From: Desulfobacula toluolica Tol2
Lineage (GTDB): Bacteria > Desulfobacterota > Desulfobacteria > Desulfobacterales > Desulfobacteraceae
Assembly (NCBI RefSeq): GCF_000307105.1
Contig: NC_018645.1
Coordinates: 4,412,001 to 4,476,000, forward strand
DNA: 64,000 nucleotides
Direction of reading: 5' to 3'
This document shows, in pieces, positions 53,776-62,006 of this stretch (position 1 is its first letter; every line of letters begins with the position of its first letter). Below the pieces are notes generated by a model. It searched no databases. It was not told the DNA's origin and was given only the letters and a program-made list of their open reading frames with translations. Position numbers and translations under genes: made by a program.

Positions 53776-54813
53776 ATGAATTATATGGAAGAAAAAACCA
53801 AGGCAGGGGAATACCTGAGACTGGCATTAAATTATATTACAAAACACAATCTGCCTGCCACCCCGGTAAACTATGCGGTCTGGTACGAGTATGTATCCGG
53901 TAAAAATATAAAACTCAAAAAAGCCATTGATCACTCACTTAAAAATGCCGGCCCGATTAATAACGTCAAAGTAGAAGGCCTTTATCAAAAATATGTGGTA
54001 GATGGAGATAGGATTGTCATCAGCAATCTGTTAACCAAGATTTCTCTGATGCTCAAAGATATTTCCAACCATGTCTCCGAAACCAAGGAGGATCTTGCCG
54101 AAAACGGCAAGAGCCTGAACGAGTTAGCGGTTAAGATAAATGATGCCAAAAATTTTAATGAAATAAGATGTATTGTTGACCAGATGCTGGCTGAAACCAA
54201 AGGACTCCTCCAATCAGGCAAAAGACTTCAAACCAGGATGAGAATATCTTCTGAAGATTTAAAGCAATTGCAACAGGAATTGGAAAAATCCCAGCAGGAA
54301 GCACAGACAGACGCTTTAACCGGATTGATTAACAGGAGAGGGCTTGAAAAAAAGCTTGAGATAGAAAGAATCAGGGCCAAACAAAATGATTTGCCTTTTT
54401 CCATTATTATGGTGGATATTGATTATTTCAAACGGGTGAATGACACCTTTGGGCATCTTGTAGGAGACAGTCTTTTGAGAGGTATTGCCCAGATTCTGAA
54501 AACTCATTTGAGACAAAACGACATTGCTGCCAGATACGGGGGAGAGGAGTTTTTAATAATTTTACCTGAAACAGGAATCAAAGGTGCAACAACCGTGGCT
54601 AAAAAAATTCAAAAAACTCTGGCCACAAAGGAGTGGAAGCTCAGAAAATCCGGTGAAACCATGGGAAAAATTACGGTTTCCATGGGAATTTCCCTGTACC
54701 GGATGAATGAACCGGAAGCAAGTCTTATAAAACGGGCGGATGATGCACTTTTCATAGCTAAAAACAAAGGTCGAGATCAGATTGTTATCCAGAAAGAACA
54801 GGAAGAGTTTTAA
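53776..54813 (+). CDS. diguanylate cyclase with N-terminal helical domain
   Basis: The 345-residue soluble protein has ~170 helical residues followed by a GGDEF domain starting at TDALTGLINRRGLEKKLE. The active-site signature is GGEEF at residues 255-259, and an RxxD inhibitory site (RQND) lies five residues before it. So it should make c-di-GMP and be product-inhibited. The N-terminal part (KAGEYLRLALNYITKHNLPATPVNYAVWYEYVSG) is a common uncharacterised lead-in of this class of cyclases. AGGTAG lies upstream of the ATG. Confidence 0.92.
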   Translation: MNYMEEKTKAGEYLRLALNYITKHNLPATPVNYAVWYEYVSGKNIKLKKAIDHSLKNAGPINNVKVEGLYQKYVVDGDRIVISNLLTKISLMLKDISNHVSETKEDLAENGKSLNELAVKINDAKNFNEIRCIVDQMLAETKGLLQSGKRLQTRMRISSEDLKQLQQELEKSQQEAQTDALTGLINRRGLEKKLEIERIRAKQNDLPFSIIMVDIDYFKRVNDTFGHLVGDSLLRGIAQILKTHLRQNDIAARYGGEEFLIILPETGIKGATTVAKKIQKTLATKEWKLRKSGETMGKITVSMGISLYRMNEPEASLIKRADDALFIAKNKGRDQIVIQKEQEEF

Positions 54814-54820
54814 ATCTATT

Positions 54821-55714
54821 ATGACACCCAGAAGCGAATTTTCATCCGGCACAACAGCATCCATTATTGTATTGTGCATCATATTCGGTGGCAATCCAGT
54901 GGCTATTAAACTCAGCCTGGCAGGATTCGGACCGTTTACCAATGCAGGTATTAGGTTTGCCATTGCTGCGGCAGTTGTTTTTTTGTGGGCTGTTTTTACC
55001 CGGCAACCCCTGAAAATAAAAAAAAACCTGTGGGTTTCAACCTTTGCCGTGGGAATGATTCTGACCACCCAGATGTCTTTGTTTTACTTTGGCATGAGCA
55101 AAACCAATGCCTCTCACGGTGTTCTGATCGCCAACCTTCTACCCTTTATAGTGCTTGTTTTATCCCATTTTTTTATTCCGGGGGAAAACATCACACCCCA
55201 AAAAATAATAGGTATGCTGATGGGATTTTTCGGCGTCTTTTTGATATTGACGGACAAAGAAGGGCTTTCGTCAGGTTGTCAGACAGGGGATCTGATAGTC
55301 CTGGCTGCTGTTTTCATGTGGGCCTGCCGCATCATTTTCACCAAAAGGGTGATCCAAGATTTCGAACCCTTTCACCTGGTAATCTATCCGTTCATATTTG
55401 CCGCACCGATTTTTCTGGCCGGCGGGATATTTTTAGATCCGAACATGATCATTCGCCTTGACCGGACAATACTGGGCGCTTTGTTATATCAAAGCGTTGT
55501 CATCGCCTCTCTGGGTTTTGTGGCCTGGAATACACTATTGAAAAAACACGGGGCATCTTCACTGCATTCCTTTATCTTTGTGATGCCCATTGCCGGGGTG
55601 TGTTTTGGCTGGTTGATCTTAGGAGAGCCGTTGACAGTTCACCTTCTGTCTGCGTTGGCATTGGTGACTGCCGGCTTGCTGGTTTTTCACCTCAAATTAC
55701 CGGCCACAGCTTAA
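54821..55714 (+). CDS. EamA-family DMT transporter
   Basis: Using the ATG at 54821 (MTPRSEFSSG) gives 297 residues; an earlier in-frame start at 54782 would overlap the cyclase gene. About ten hydrophobic helices form two EamA repeats, with GGNPVAIKLSLAGFGPFTNAGIRF in the first and FVMPIAGVCFGWLILGEPLT in the second. Substrate unknown. Only a weak ribosome site is visible, so coupling to the preceding gene (8 bp away) is likely. Confidence 0.87.
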   Translation: MTPRSEFSSGTTASIIVLCIIFGGNPVAIKLSLAGFGPFTNAGIRFAIAAAVVFLWAVFTRQPLKIKKNLWVSTFAVGMILTTQMSLFYFGMSKTNASHGVLIANLLPFIVLVLSHFFIPGENITPQKIIGMLMGFFGVFLILTDKEGLSSGCQTGDLIVLAAVFMWACRIIFTKRVIQDFEPFHLVIYPFIFAAPIFLAGGIFLDPNMIIRLDRTILGALLYQSVVIASLGFVAWNTLLKKHGASSLHSFIFVMPIAGVCFGWLILGEPLTVHLLSALALVTAGLLVFHLKLPATA

Positions 55715-55789
55715 AGCTGTATGCCGAAAAGCGCTGGTGCAGCAATCTCATATACTTTATTTTAATTTTGAAAAAAAGGAAACGTCCGT

Positions 55790-55843
55790 TATAGTGGGGA
55801 CATGAAATATAGTGAGGACATGAAATATAGTGGGGACATGAAA
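55790..55843 (+). repeat. three tandem 18-bp repeats containing start codons
   Basis: TATAGTGGGGACATGAAA occurs at 55790-55807, with one A-for-G change at 55808-55825, and again at 55826-55843. Each unit carries one ATG and a purine-rich GGGGA or GAGGA. The units are in frame, so translation of the DUF2914 gene could start at 55802, 55820 or 55838. Confidence 0.9.
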
Positions 55844-56263
55844 ATAATTTTTACCGGCAAATCAATAAAATCCTTTCTGTTTTTGCTTGTTCTGGTGTTA
55901 TTGTCTGCAGCAAATGTCAGTTCAGAACAATCAAATGCTAAAATGGTTATGGTTCAGGCAGTTATGTGTGAATCCATTGAAACTTTTCAACCGGTGAACC
56001 CGGCTGTGGTCTTTTCAATATCCCAGGGTGAGGTTTTTTGTTTTTCAAAATTTGATCCCGTGTTTGAAAAAACTTATATTTTTCACCACTGGTACAAAAA
56101 AGACAAGCTGATCTTCACCATGAAACTCACCCTTTCTCCACCAAAATGGTCCTCTTTCAGCAGGATACAAATCCGGGATGAAGATAAGGGACCCTGGCGC
56201 GTCGAAATACGGGATATCAATGATACCCTGTTGCAAACATTAAGATTCAGTATGGCAGACTGA
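55802..56263 (+). CDS. DUF2914 domain exported protein
   Basis: The longest frame gives 153 residues. After the repeat-encoded YSxDMK units comes a signal helix (FLFLLVLVLLSAANVSS), then the DUF2914 pattern: AVMCESIETFQPVNPAVVFSI, GEVFCFSKFDPVFEKTYIFHHWY and WSSFSRIQIRDEDKGPWRVEIRDINDTLL. Function unknown. It ends 6 bp before the CdaA-YbbR gene, so the two are probably translated from one mRNA, and a link to envelope or c-di-AMP signalling is possible. Confidence 0.82.
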   Translation: MKYSEDMKYSGDMKIIFTGKSIKSFLFLLVLVLLSAANVSSEQSNAKMVMVQAVMCESIETFQPVNPAVVFSISQGEVFCFSKFDPVFEKTYIFHHWYKKDKLIFTMKLTLSPPKWSSFSRIQIRDEDKGPWRVEIRDINDTLLQTLRFSMAD

Positions 56264-56269
56264 TTAACA

Positions 56270-57700
56270 ATGGAACCTCTTTTTTATCTGTTCTCCGGGT
56301 TTCGCTGGCAGGATGCATTAGACATCCTGTTAAACAGCTATGTTTTATTTCGGCTTTATGTGCTTTTCAGAGGAACCAATGTTATCAGGGCTCTGCTGAC
56401 TATTTGTGTTCTCTGGGTGGCAGGTCAAGCCGCTGTCTCCCTTGGTCTGATCATAACAAACTGGGCCATGCAGGGTATTATCACCGTGGCCGCTTTGGTT
56501 ATCATCATTGTTTTTCGAAATGAAATATCCAGCGTTTTTCAGACCAAAGACCTGAAATCATTTTTATGGGGAATCCCCCGGCATCAATTTCATACCCCTT
56601 TGAACATAATTGCCGACAGTGTCTGGGCACTGGCCCAAAAAAAAATCGGGGCCCTGATCGTGCTGCCCTTAAAGCAAGGGCTTGCCAGTGTTGTTCAAGG
56701 AGGAATTTCCCTGGATGGCAAGCTGTCGCAGGAACTGCTGGTGAGTGCTTTCTGGCCTGACAATCCGATACACGACGGAGCCATTGTCATACAAGGGGAC
56801 CGGATCATCAGTGCAGGTGTGATACTTCCATTGTCAAAAAGAAAAGATCTGCCCTCTTTTTTCGGAACCCGGCACAGGGCTGCATCCGGTTTAACAGAAC
56901 TTACGGATGCCCTGGTTATAGTTGTGTCTGAAGAACGGGGCAAGGTAACATTGTTCAAAGAAAATCAAGTCTATGATATCCGCAATCGTCTGGCGCTTGA
57001 AAAATTGCTTCAGGATCATGCAGGAGATGATTCAACAAAAAAAGGTGTCCGGCATCAGACCATAGAACTGATTACAGCCGGATTAATAAGTCTTTTCTGC
57101 ATTACCGGAATATGGCTCAGCTTTTCAAGAGGAATGGAAACCCTTGCCACACATGAAATCCCGGTTGAATTTATAAATCCGGATCAGAAAATGGAAATTA
57201 TCTCTTCTTCTGCATCCAATATTAAGCTTTTGATCAGTGGTGCAAAACCTTTAATCAATGCCATCAAGCCTGAACAGATTAATATCAAACTGAACCTGTC
57301 CCAGTCTGTGGTAGGGGTTAACAAGCTGTCCGTCACCAAGGCAAACATACTGCTTCCGCCGGGGATAAGGCTGAAAAAAATAGAGCCGTCAGAACTGGAT
57401 ATAACTCTGGATACCCTGATTAAAAAAGAACTTCCCATACAGCCGAACTGGATGGGAAAATTGCCTATGGGTGTTGTCATGAAAGAGGCAAAGGCAATAC
57501 CTAAAACCGTTCGGGTAATCGGCGGGAGTCTTGCTTTAAAAGATATTTCCACCATTTTCACAAAACAAATATCATTGGACAATCTCACTGAATCCGGTAC
57601 TGCTACTGTCGATCTGGTCCTGAACCCTGCATCACTTAAGCTGGAAAACAAAAATAAAATTCAAATTCATTATCTTATCTCAAAGAAGCCGGTTTTATAA
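56270..57700 (+). CDS. CdaA-type di-adenylate cyclase fused to YbbR (CdaR-like) region
   Basis: The 476-residue protein starts with three membrane helices (about residues 12-83), then a DAC domain with the active-site motifs DGA (169-171, in PIHDGAIVIQ) and RHR (201-203, in GTRHRAASGLTE). After a fourth membrane helix (about 266-286) come ~190 residues with YbbR-like beta repeats (IPVEFINPDQKMEII and KELPIQPNWMGKLP). In Firmicutes the cyclase CdaA and its regulator CdaR are separate adjacent genes; here both parts are one chain. It should produce c-di-AMP. No c-di-AMP phosphodiesterase was recognised in the window. Confidence 0.88.
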   Translation: MEPLFYLFSGFRWQDALDILLNSYVLFRLYVLFRGTNVIRALLTICVLWVAGQAAVSLGLIITNWAMQGIITVAALVIIIVFRNEISSVFQTKDLKSFLWGIPRHQFHTPLNIIADSVWALAQKKIGALIVLPLKQGLASVVQGGISLDGKLSQELLVSAFWPDNPIHDGAIVIQGDRIISAGVILPLSKRKDLPSFFGTRHRAASGLTELTDALVIVVSEERGKVTLFKENQVYDIRNRLALEKLLQDHAGDDSTKKGVRHQTIELITAGLISLFCITGIWLSFSRGMETLATHEIPVEFINPDQKMEIISSSASNIKLLISGAKPLINAIKPEQINIKLNLSQSVVGVNKLSVTKANILLPPGIRLKKIEPSELDITLDTLIKKELPIQPNWMGKLPMGVVMKEAKAIPKTVRVIGGSLALKDISTIFTKQISLDNLTESGTATVDLVLNPASLKLENKNKIQIHYLISKKPVL

Positions 57701-57701
57701 C

Positions 57702-57790
57702 AAATGCCACGGGCAGATCTGGTATTTCATTTAAAATTTGCCCACAACAAAGATTAAAAGTCTCTGTATGTTTTTTCAAGACTTTCATAT
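57702..57790. repeat. intergenic repeat, copy B
   Basis: Closely related to copy A at 27377-27466 over about 90 bp. The AAAGTCT/AGACTTT hairpin near its right end is 7 bp here. It occupies the space between the convergent cyclase and oxidoreductase genes and may act as a bidirectional terminator. Confidence 0.7.
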
Positions 57791-57814
57791 TTTCAGTGCA
57801 TTTAAAGCCGTTCC

Positions 57815-59032
57815 TTAATTCACACCAACCATGCCTGGCAGGAATCCAGGTGAGAATCCTTTTGATAAAAGCCGGTGTTTAAACTTTGCAACATTGGTTT
57901 TTTTCTTCAACAGCGACAAATAGATACCTGCATTGGAGATATCCCCCAGCAACACAAACCCGACTATTTTATCTGCTGTTATATATATTTTGCGCAAGAT
58001 ATTTTCGGTTTTATATTCAAAAACCTCTTCTGCTTTCTGGTTTCCGACGACAATAATTTTGAACCCCAGTTCTTTTAAAGAATTAATGTTTATGGGCCGT
58101 TCATATTCACGTTCCATTCCCAATATATTGCAGGCCGCTGTTTGTGCATGATCCATTGCAACAGGGTACAGGCCATGTATTTTTCTTTTCCCGGAAAGAA
58201 GATCAATGGTTTGGGCAACATCCCCGCAGGCATAGATATAAGGGTATCGGGTCCGCAATTTTTCATCCACAACAATCCCCTGATCATACTCAATATCAGT
58301 ATCTTTGATAAAATCGATATTTGGCTTGACCCCGGTGGCTGCAATGTAAATATCAGCAGTTAATGTTTTCCCATTGGATGTTAAAAGGCCGTCCACGGAT
58401 TCGTTGCCTACAAACTCCTTGCCCTCGGTATTCAACAAAACCTCAACCCCCTGTGCCCTAAGATCTTTTTCAACATATCCGGCGGTTTCAACATCCAGCA
58501 AACGGGGCATGATCCAACCTCGCCTGTTCAGCAGGGTGGGCTTGATTCCGATTTTAGCCAAACACAAGGCGATCTCAACTCCGATAAATCCTCCGCCCAG
58601 GACAACAGCGGTTTTATCCTCTTGGGAGATTCTTTTTATTTGATCAGCTCCGTCCAAAGTTTTGAAATTATAAATCCCCTTTTTATCCGCTCCCTTGACC
58701 GGGGCGTATAACGAAGACCCGGAAGCGATAACCAGGTGATCAAAATCAAAAATCTCATTGTTTTGCGTTTTAAGTTGTTTTTCTTCCGGCATGACCTGAA
58801 CGATTTTTTCCCCGGGCCTTTGCTTGACATTGTATGTTTTAAAAAAATCATCCTCATGCCGGAACAAGCCTTCCTTGTTTCCGGTAATCAAATAGTCGCC
58901 AAGTGCCGGGGGAGAATAAGGGGGAACATTTTCCGCTGAAAACATTGTAATTTCGGCATCTGAGTCATGCCGCCTCAGGGTACTGACAACGCCTGTTCCT
59001 GCGGGCCCCATTCCTATGATTGCTATTTTCAT
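57815..59032 (-). CDS. FAD/NAD(P)-dependent oxidoreductase of the CODH cluster
   Basis: The 405-residue flavoprotein has an FAD-binding start IAIIGMGPAGTGVVSTLRR, a second dinucleotide fold VVLGGGFIGVEIALCLAKIG and the FAD motif IYACGDVAQTID, followed by a dimerisation-like C-terminus. It resembles NADH oxidase/rubredoxin-reductase-type enzymes. It lies 54 bp downstream of cooS, as in the CODH clusters with a flavin-NAD oxidoreductase partner known from other anaerobes. The likely role is passing CO-derived electrons from CooF to NAD(P)+ or to an oxidative stress system; which acceptor is inference. Confidence 0.85.
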   Translation of the reverse strand: MKIAIIGMGPAGTGVVSTLRRHDSDAEITMFSAENVPPYSPPALGDYLITGNKEGLFRHEDDFFKTYNVKQRPGEKIVQVMPEEKQLKTQNNEIFDFDHLVIASGSSLYAPVKGADKKGIYNFKTLDGADQIKRISQEDKTAVVLGGGFIGVEIALCLAKIGIKPTLLNRRGWIMPRLLDVETAGYVEKDLRAQGVEVLLNTEGKEFVGNESVDGLLTSNGKTLTADIYIAATGVKPNIDFIKDTDIEYDQGIVVDEKLRTRYPYIYACGDVAQTIDLLSGKRKIHGLYPVAMDHAQTAACNILGMEREYERPININSLKELGFKIIVVGNQKAEEVFEYKTENILRKIYITADKIVGFVLLGDISNAGIYLSLLKKKTNVAKFKHRLLSKGFSPGFLPGMVGVN

Positions 59033-59054
59033 AATGAATTCCTGTTTTTGATTG

Positions 59055-59076
59055 GGTTCCCGCCTTTGCGGGAACC
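59055..59076 (-). other. perfect hairpin between cooS and the flavin oxidoreductase
   Basis: GGTTCCCGC (59055-59063) pairs exactly with GCGGGAACC (59068-59076) over a 4-nt loop. No T tract follows on the minus strand, so it is more likely an mRNA processing or stability element that sets relative levels of the two gene products. Confidence 0.55.
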
Positions 59077-59086
59077 GTTACGCCTC

Positions 59087-60982
59087 TTATATGTTCAAAG
59101 CCTTTCTTTTGTTTTCTATATGATCGCATATCAATTGTGCGGCCGCAACCGGGTCGGGTTCCACTGCAAAGGCGGCATGAACAACATCATTTAAACCGCT
59201 TGCAACCAGGTTGATCACATTTTGACTGCCGAATATCTTGGGAGGTATGCCCAGTACTGTAAATACCCCGGAGGATACAAAATAGGAACCAATGGAAATA
59301 GCCTTCTGGGAATACCATTCAGGCGCAGCACCCGCCAAAGGCAACTGGTCAATCCCAACTCCCAGGATGTTTGCCAGTTCAGCCGCCAGCACAAGTATCC
59401 TGGAACAGTCCACACATGATCCCATATGAAGCACCGGTGGAATTCCCAGGGATTTGCACACCTCTTTTAAGCCTTCCCCTGCCAGTTCCGCAGCTTCCGG
59501 CAGCAGCAGCCCCGCCTTTCCCGAAGCAATGGCGGCGCATCCTGTTTCAACCACCAGGATGTTGTTTTTAATCAATGCCTTTGCAAGCTCAATATGGCCG
59601 TAGTCGTGTTTGATTTTGGGATTGTTGCACCCCACAATACCCACAGCACCCCTGATCTTTCCGCTTGCAATCACATCCACAAGGGGTTTGAGACTGCCGC
59701 CCAATGCTTTTTTGATCGCCTCAACTGAAAAACCAGCCACCATTTTTACAGGTTCAGCCGGAATTTTAACCCGGTCCTGGTTTCTGTTGGGATAATTTTC
59801 AATGGCAAGTTTTAGAATCTTGTTTGCCGTATCAAAGGCTGTTTCAGGATGCAATTCCATGTGAACCGCGCCGGAAACTTTTGATTTTTCACTTGTTGAA
59901 ATAATTTTTGAATGAAAGCAGCCTGCTGTCTGCGCAATGGAAGGAAATATGCACTGATAATCCACAACCATAACCTCAACCGCTCCCGTGGCCAGTGCCA
60001 GCTCCTGGTCCAGCATGTTTCCGGCAATGGGAACCCCTTTTCTCATGAGCAGTTCATTGCCAGTGCAGCAGATTCCGGCAAGGTTGATTCCGCTTGCACC
60101 CTTTTCCCGGGCCAGTTTTTTCATCTCAGGATCTTGTGCAGCTTTGACCAGCATCTCGGACAGGATGGGATTGTGGCCATGGAGGATCACATTTACCATA
60201 TCCTTTTTCAAGGTTCCAAGGTTTACATGGGAGGAATTTATTTCAGGCGTGCCGAACAAAATGTCGGAAACCTCGGTGGCCATCATTGAACCGCCCCATC
60301 CGTCCGACAACGAGGTTCTTAATCCATGCAAAAGCACATTGGCATAATTTGCCCCAACCCCCATGTGTATGCGGTGCATGGATTCAACAATCTCTCTGTC
60401 CACACTCCTGGGGGATATGCCGGCAGCTTTCCATATTTCCCTGGTCTTGTCCGGCGCACGGTCAATAAATTTGATGGAATTTTTGATGGTGCCGAACTCT
60501 TCGAGCAATGCCAGGGCAACATCCTTGCCAATCTCATTGTTATCTTTGTTTTTTGTTTCCACCCCAAGCTCGGCAGCAATATGGTTTAATTTTTTCGTAT
60601 CCTGAATATCATATCCCTGGGCCTGCCCAACAGATGTTTTATAAAGGGTCTCGAGTATCTCTCGCCCATGATCAGAATGGGCTGCAGCCCCTGTGGAAAG
60701 ATCATCCAGAAAATTTCTGGCAACAATAAGGTCGGCATCTGCTCCGCAAACACCTTTTTCAGGGCCTTCTTCAAACGGATCAATCCTGCAAGGCCCCAAT
60801 GTACAACGGTTACAGCAAACACCTGTCTGCCCGAATCCGCATTGGGGCTGCTGGATTTCCAGCCGGTCCCAGGCAGTTTCAATTCCTTCTTCCAGAGCCA
60901 TCTCCATAACAGGCTTTGCAGCCTCGACAATCGTTCGTTCTTCAACTTTATGTTTAATGGTTTTAAAATCCACTCTTTTCAT
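59087..60982 (-). CDS. cooS: anaerobic carbon monoxide dehydrogenase, catalytic subunit
   Basis: The 631-residue enzyme shows all cluster ligands of Ni-CODH. Cys48 and Cys56 suit the D-cluster, and Cys57, 60, 65 and 79 the B-cluster (GFGQTGVCCNRCTLGPCR). The C-cluster set is also visible: His in HGHNPILSE, Cys in GICCTGNE, YQCIFP, GIVGCNNPK, VETGCAAIASGKAG and HMGSCVDCSRI. The spacing equals that of Carboxydothermus CODH-II with an offset of 9. It interconverts CO and CO2 and passes electrons to CooF, whose gene is 14 bp upstream. AGGAG precedes the ATG. No energy-converting hydrogenase or CooA gene is nearby. Confidence 0.96.
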   Translation of the reverse strand: MKRVDFKTIKHKVEERTIVEAAKPVMEMALEEGIETAWDRLEIQQPQCGFGQTGVCCNRCTLGPCRIDPFEEGPEKGVCGADADLIVARNFLDDLSTGAAAHSDHGREILETLYKTSVGQAQGYDIQDTKKLNHIAAELGVETKNKDNNEIGKDVALALLEEFGTIKNSIKFIDRAPDKTREIWKAAGISPRSVDREIVESMHRIHMGVGANYANVLLHGLRTSLSDGWGGSMMATEVSDILFGTPEINSSHVNLGTLKKDMVNVILHGHNPILSEMLVKAAQDPEMKKLAREKGASGINLAGICCTGNELLMRKGVPIAGNMLDQELALATGAVEVMVVDYQCIFPSIAQTAGCFHSKIISTSEKSKVSGAVHMELHPETAFDTANKILKLAIENYPNRNQDRVKIPAEPVKMVAGFSVEAIKKALGGSLKPLVDVIASGKIRGAVGIVGCNNPKIKHDYGHIELAKALIKNNILVVETGCAAIASGKAGLLLPEAAELAGEGLKEVCKSLGIPPVLHMGSCVDCSRILVLAAELANILGVGIDQLPLAGAAPEWYSQKAISIGSYFVSSGVFTVLGIPPKIFGSQNVINLVASGLNDVVHAAFAVEPDPVAAAQLICDHIENKRKALNI

Positions 60983-60996
60983 TTTTTTTTGTCTCC

Positions 60997-61656
60997 TTAT
61001 CGTGATGACGGCATTGGACCAAGGCAGGCTATTTTTTCCATGATACCCTTGAACATTTTTATGTTTTCAGGCATTTTAAATGATTGTTTCCCCTTCATAT
61101 ATCCTGTTATATCAAGGGCATCATCCCGCCTTGCTTTGTGAATCGTCGCATTGATTTCTCCAAACACAAGGGCACCTGTTTTACAGGCCTTAACACAGGC
61201 CGGCTGTTTTTCTTCTTTGTTGCTATCAATTGTTTTGGGATCTTTTTTTCTAAGGTCATTTCTTCTAAGATCAATGCAATCATCGCATTTGTACGAAACA
61301 GAACGGTTTTGGGTACGGGTCTTCTGAAAGGTGATCGCACTGAAGGGACAGGCCATAGCGCACATTCCACAGGATATGCATCGCTCCTCCCGAACAAGAA
61401 CGGAACCAAACTCGTTATCCTTGTATATGGCCCCGGTAGGACAAATCTGCAGACAAGGGGCCGGATCACAATGCCGGCAGCGATTTGGAAACGTCATGAA
61501 ATCGATCCCTGCGCCCACCTTTATCCTGGGTTGCGATTGAGGATCGTCATTCAAAAAAGACAATAACGCCTTTTCCCTGGAATGCTCCACGGCGCAGGCG
61601 ATTTCACAATGCCTGCAACCAACGCATTTTTGCACCTCTACAAAAACGGTTTTCAT
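60997..61656 (-). CDS. cooF: CooF-type four-cluster ferredoxin, electron partner of CODH
   Basis: The 219-residue protein has four Cys groups typical of CooF/HycB/DmsB-like iron-sulfur proteins: CVGCRHCEIAC, CRHCDPAPCLQICPTG, CISCGMCAMACPFSA and CDDCIDLR with CVKACKTGAL. These should hold four [4Fe-4S] clusters. AAAGGAGG precedes the ATG. It is the first gene of a cooF-cooS-oxidoreductase operon and carries electrons from CooS onward. A loop of ~25 residues rich in Lys/Arg lies between the last two motifs. Confidence 0.93.
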   Translation of the reverse strand: MKTVFVEVQKCVGCRHCEIACAVEHSREKALLSFLNDDPQSQPRIKVGAGIDFMTFPNRCRHCDPAPCLQICPTGAIYKDNEFGSVLVREERCISCGMCAMACPFSAITFQKTRTQNRSVSYKCDDCIDLRRNDLRKKDPKTIDSNKEEKQPACVKACKTGALVFGEINATIHKARRDDALDITGYMKGKQSFKMPENIKMFKGIMEKIACLGPMPSSR

Positions 61657-61934
61657 AAAAACCTCCTTTACTTAATCAACCAGTATGAATTTTTATTGCA
61701 GCATCAAGCAAAATAATATTCACACACGTTAAACACGTTTATTTTTCTACCATGGGTTTTTTAAAAAGTCAGTAATTTTATTGAACTGATCCGCTTGTAT
61801 ATCGGAACTTTATTACAAAATAAAAACAGCTTATATTTTGGCCATGTTTAGAGTTAAATGGCGTTTCAACTTTAGGGTGTATGGCGTGTGGTATTGATTA
61901 TTTAGTAAGTATCTTCAATCATTTATAAAAAAAC
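61657..61934. other. upstream region of the cooF operon, no gene seen
   Basis: On the minus strand this holds the cooF promoter. A direct repeat ACACGTT (61724-61730 and 61733-61739, plus-strand reading) with 9-bp phasing lies about 70-80 bp upstream of the start codon and could bind an activator. No canonical CooA site (TGTCA-N6-CGACA) was seen. Confidence 0.45.
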
Positions 61935-61965
61935 ATCTCCTGAAGCAAGAACCGCTTCAGGAGAT
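61935..61965 (-). terminator. rho-independent terminator of the acyl-CoA synthetase gene
   Basis: A perfect 12-bp stem (61935-61946 with 61954-61965, arms ATCTCCTGAAGC and GCTTCAGGAGAT) with a 7-nt loop is followed on the minus strand by GTTTTTTTAT. It lies about 40 bp after the stop codon at 62007. Confidence 0.92.
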
Positions 61966-62006
61966 TGAAATAAATTTGACGTGCCGTAGTAAAACAGATT
62001 TTTTTG

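Noticed and set aside
61657-61934. CooA binding site in front of cooF
   Set aside because: No TGTCA-N6-CGACA-like dyad is present; only a short ACACGTT direct repeat was seen.
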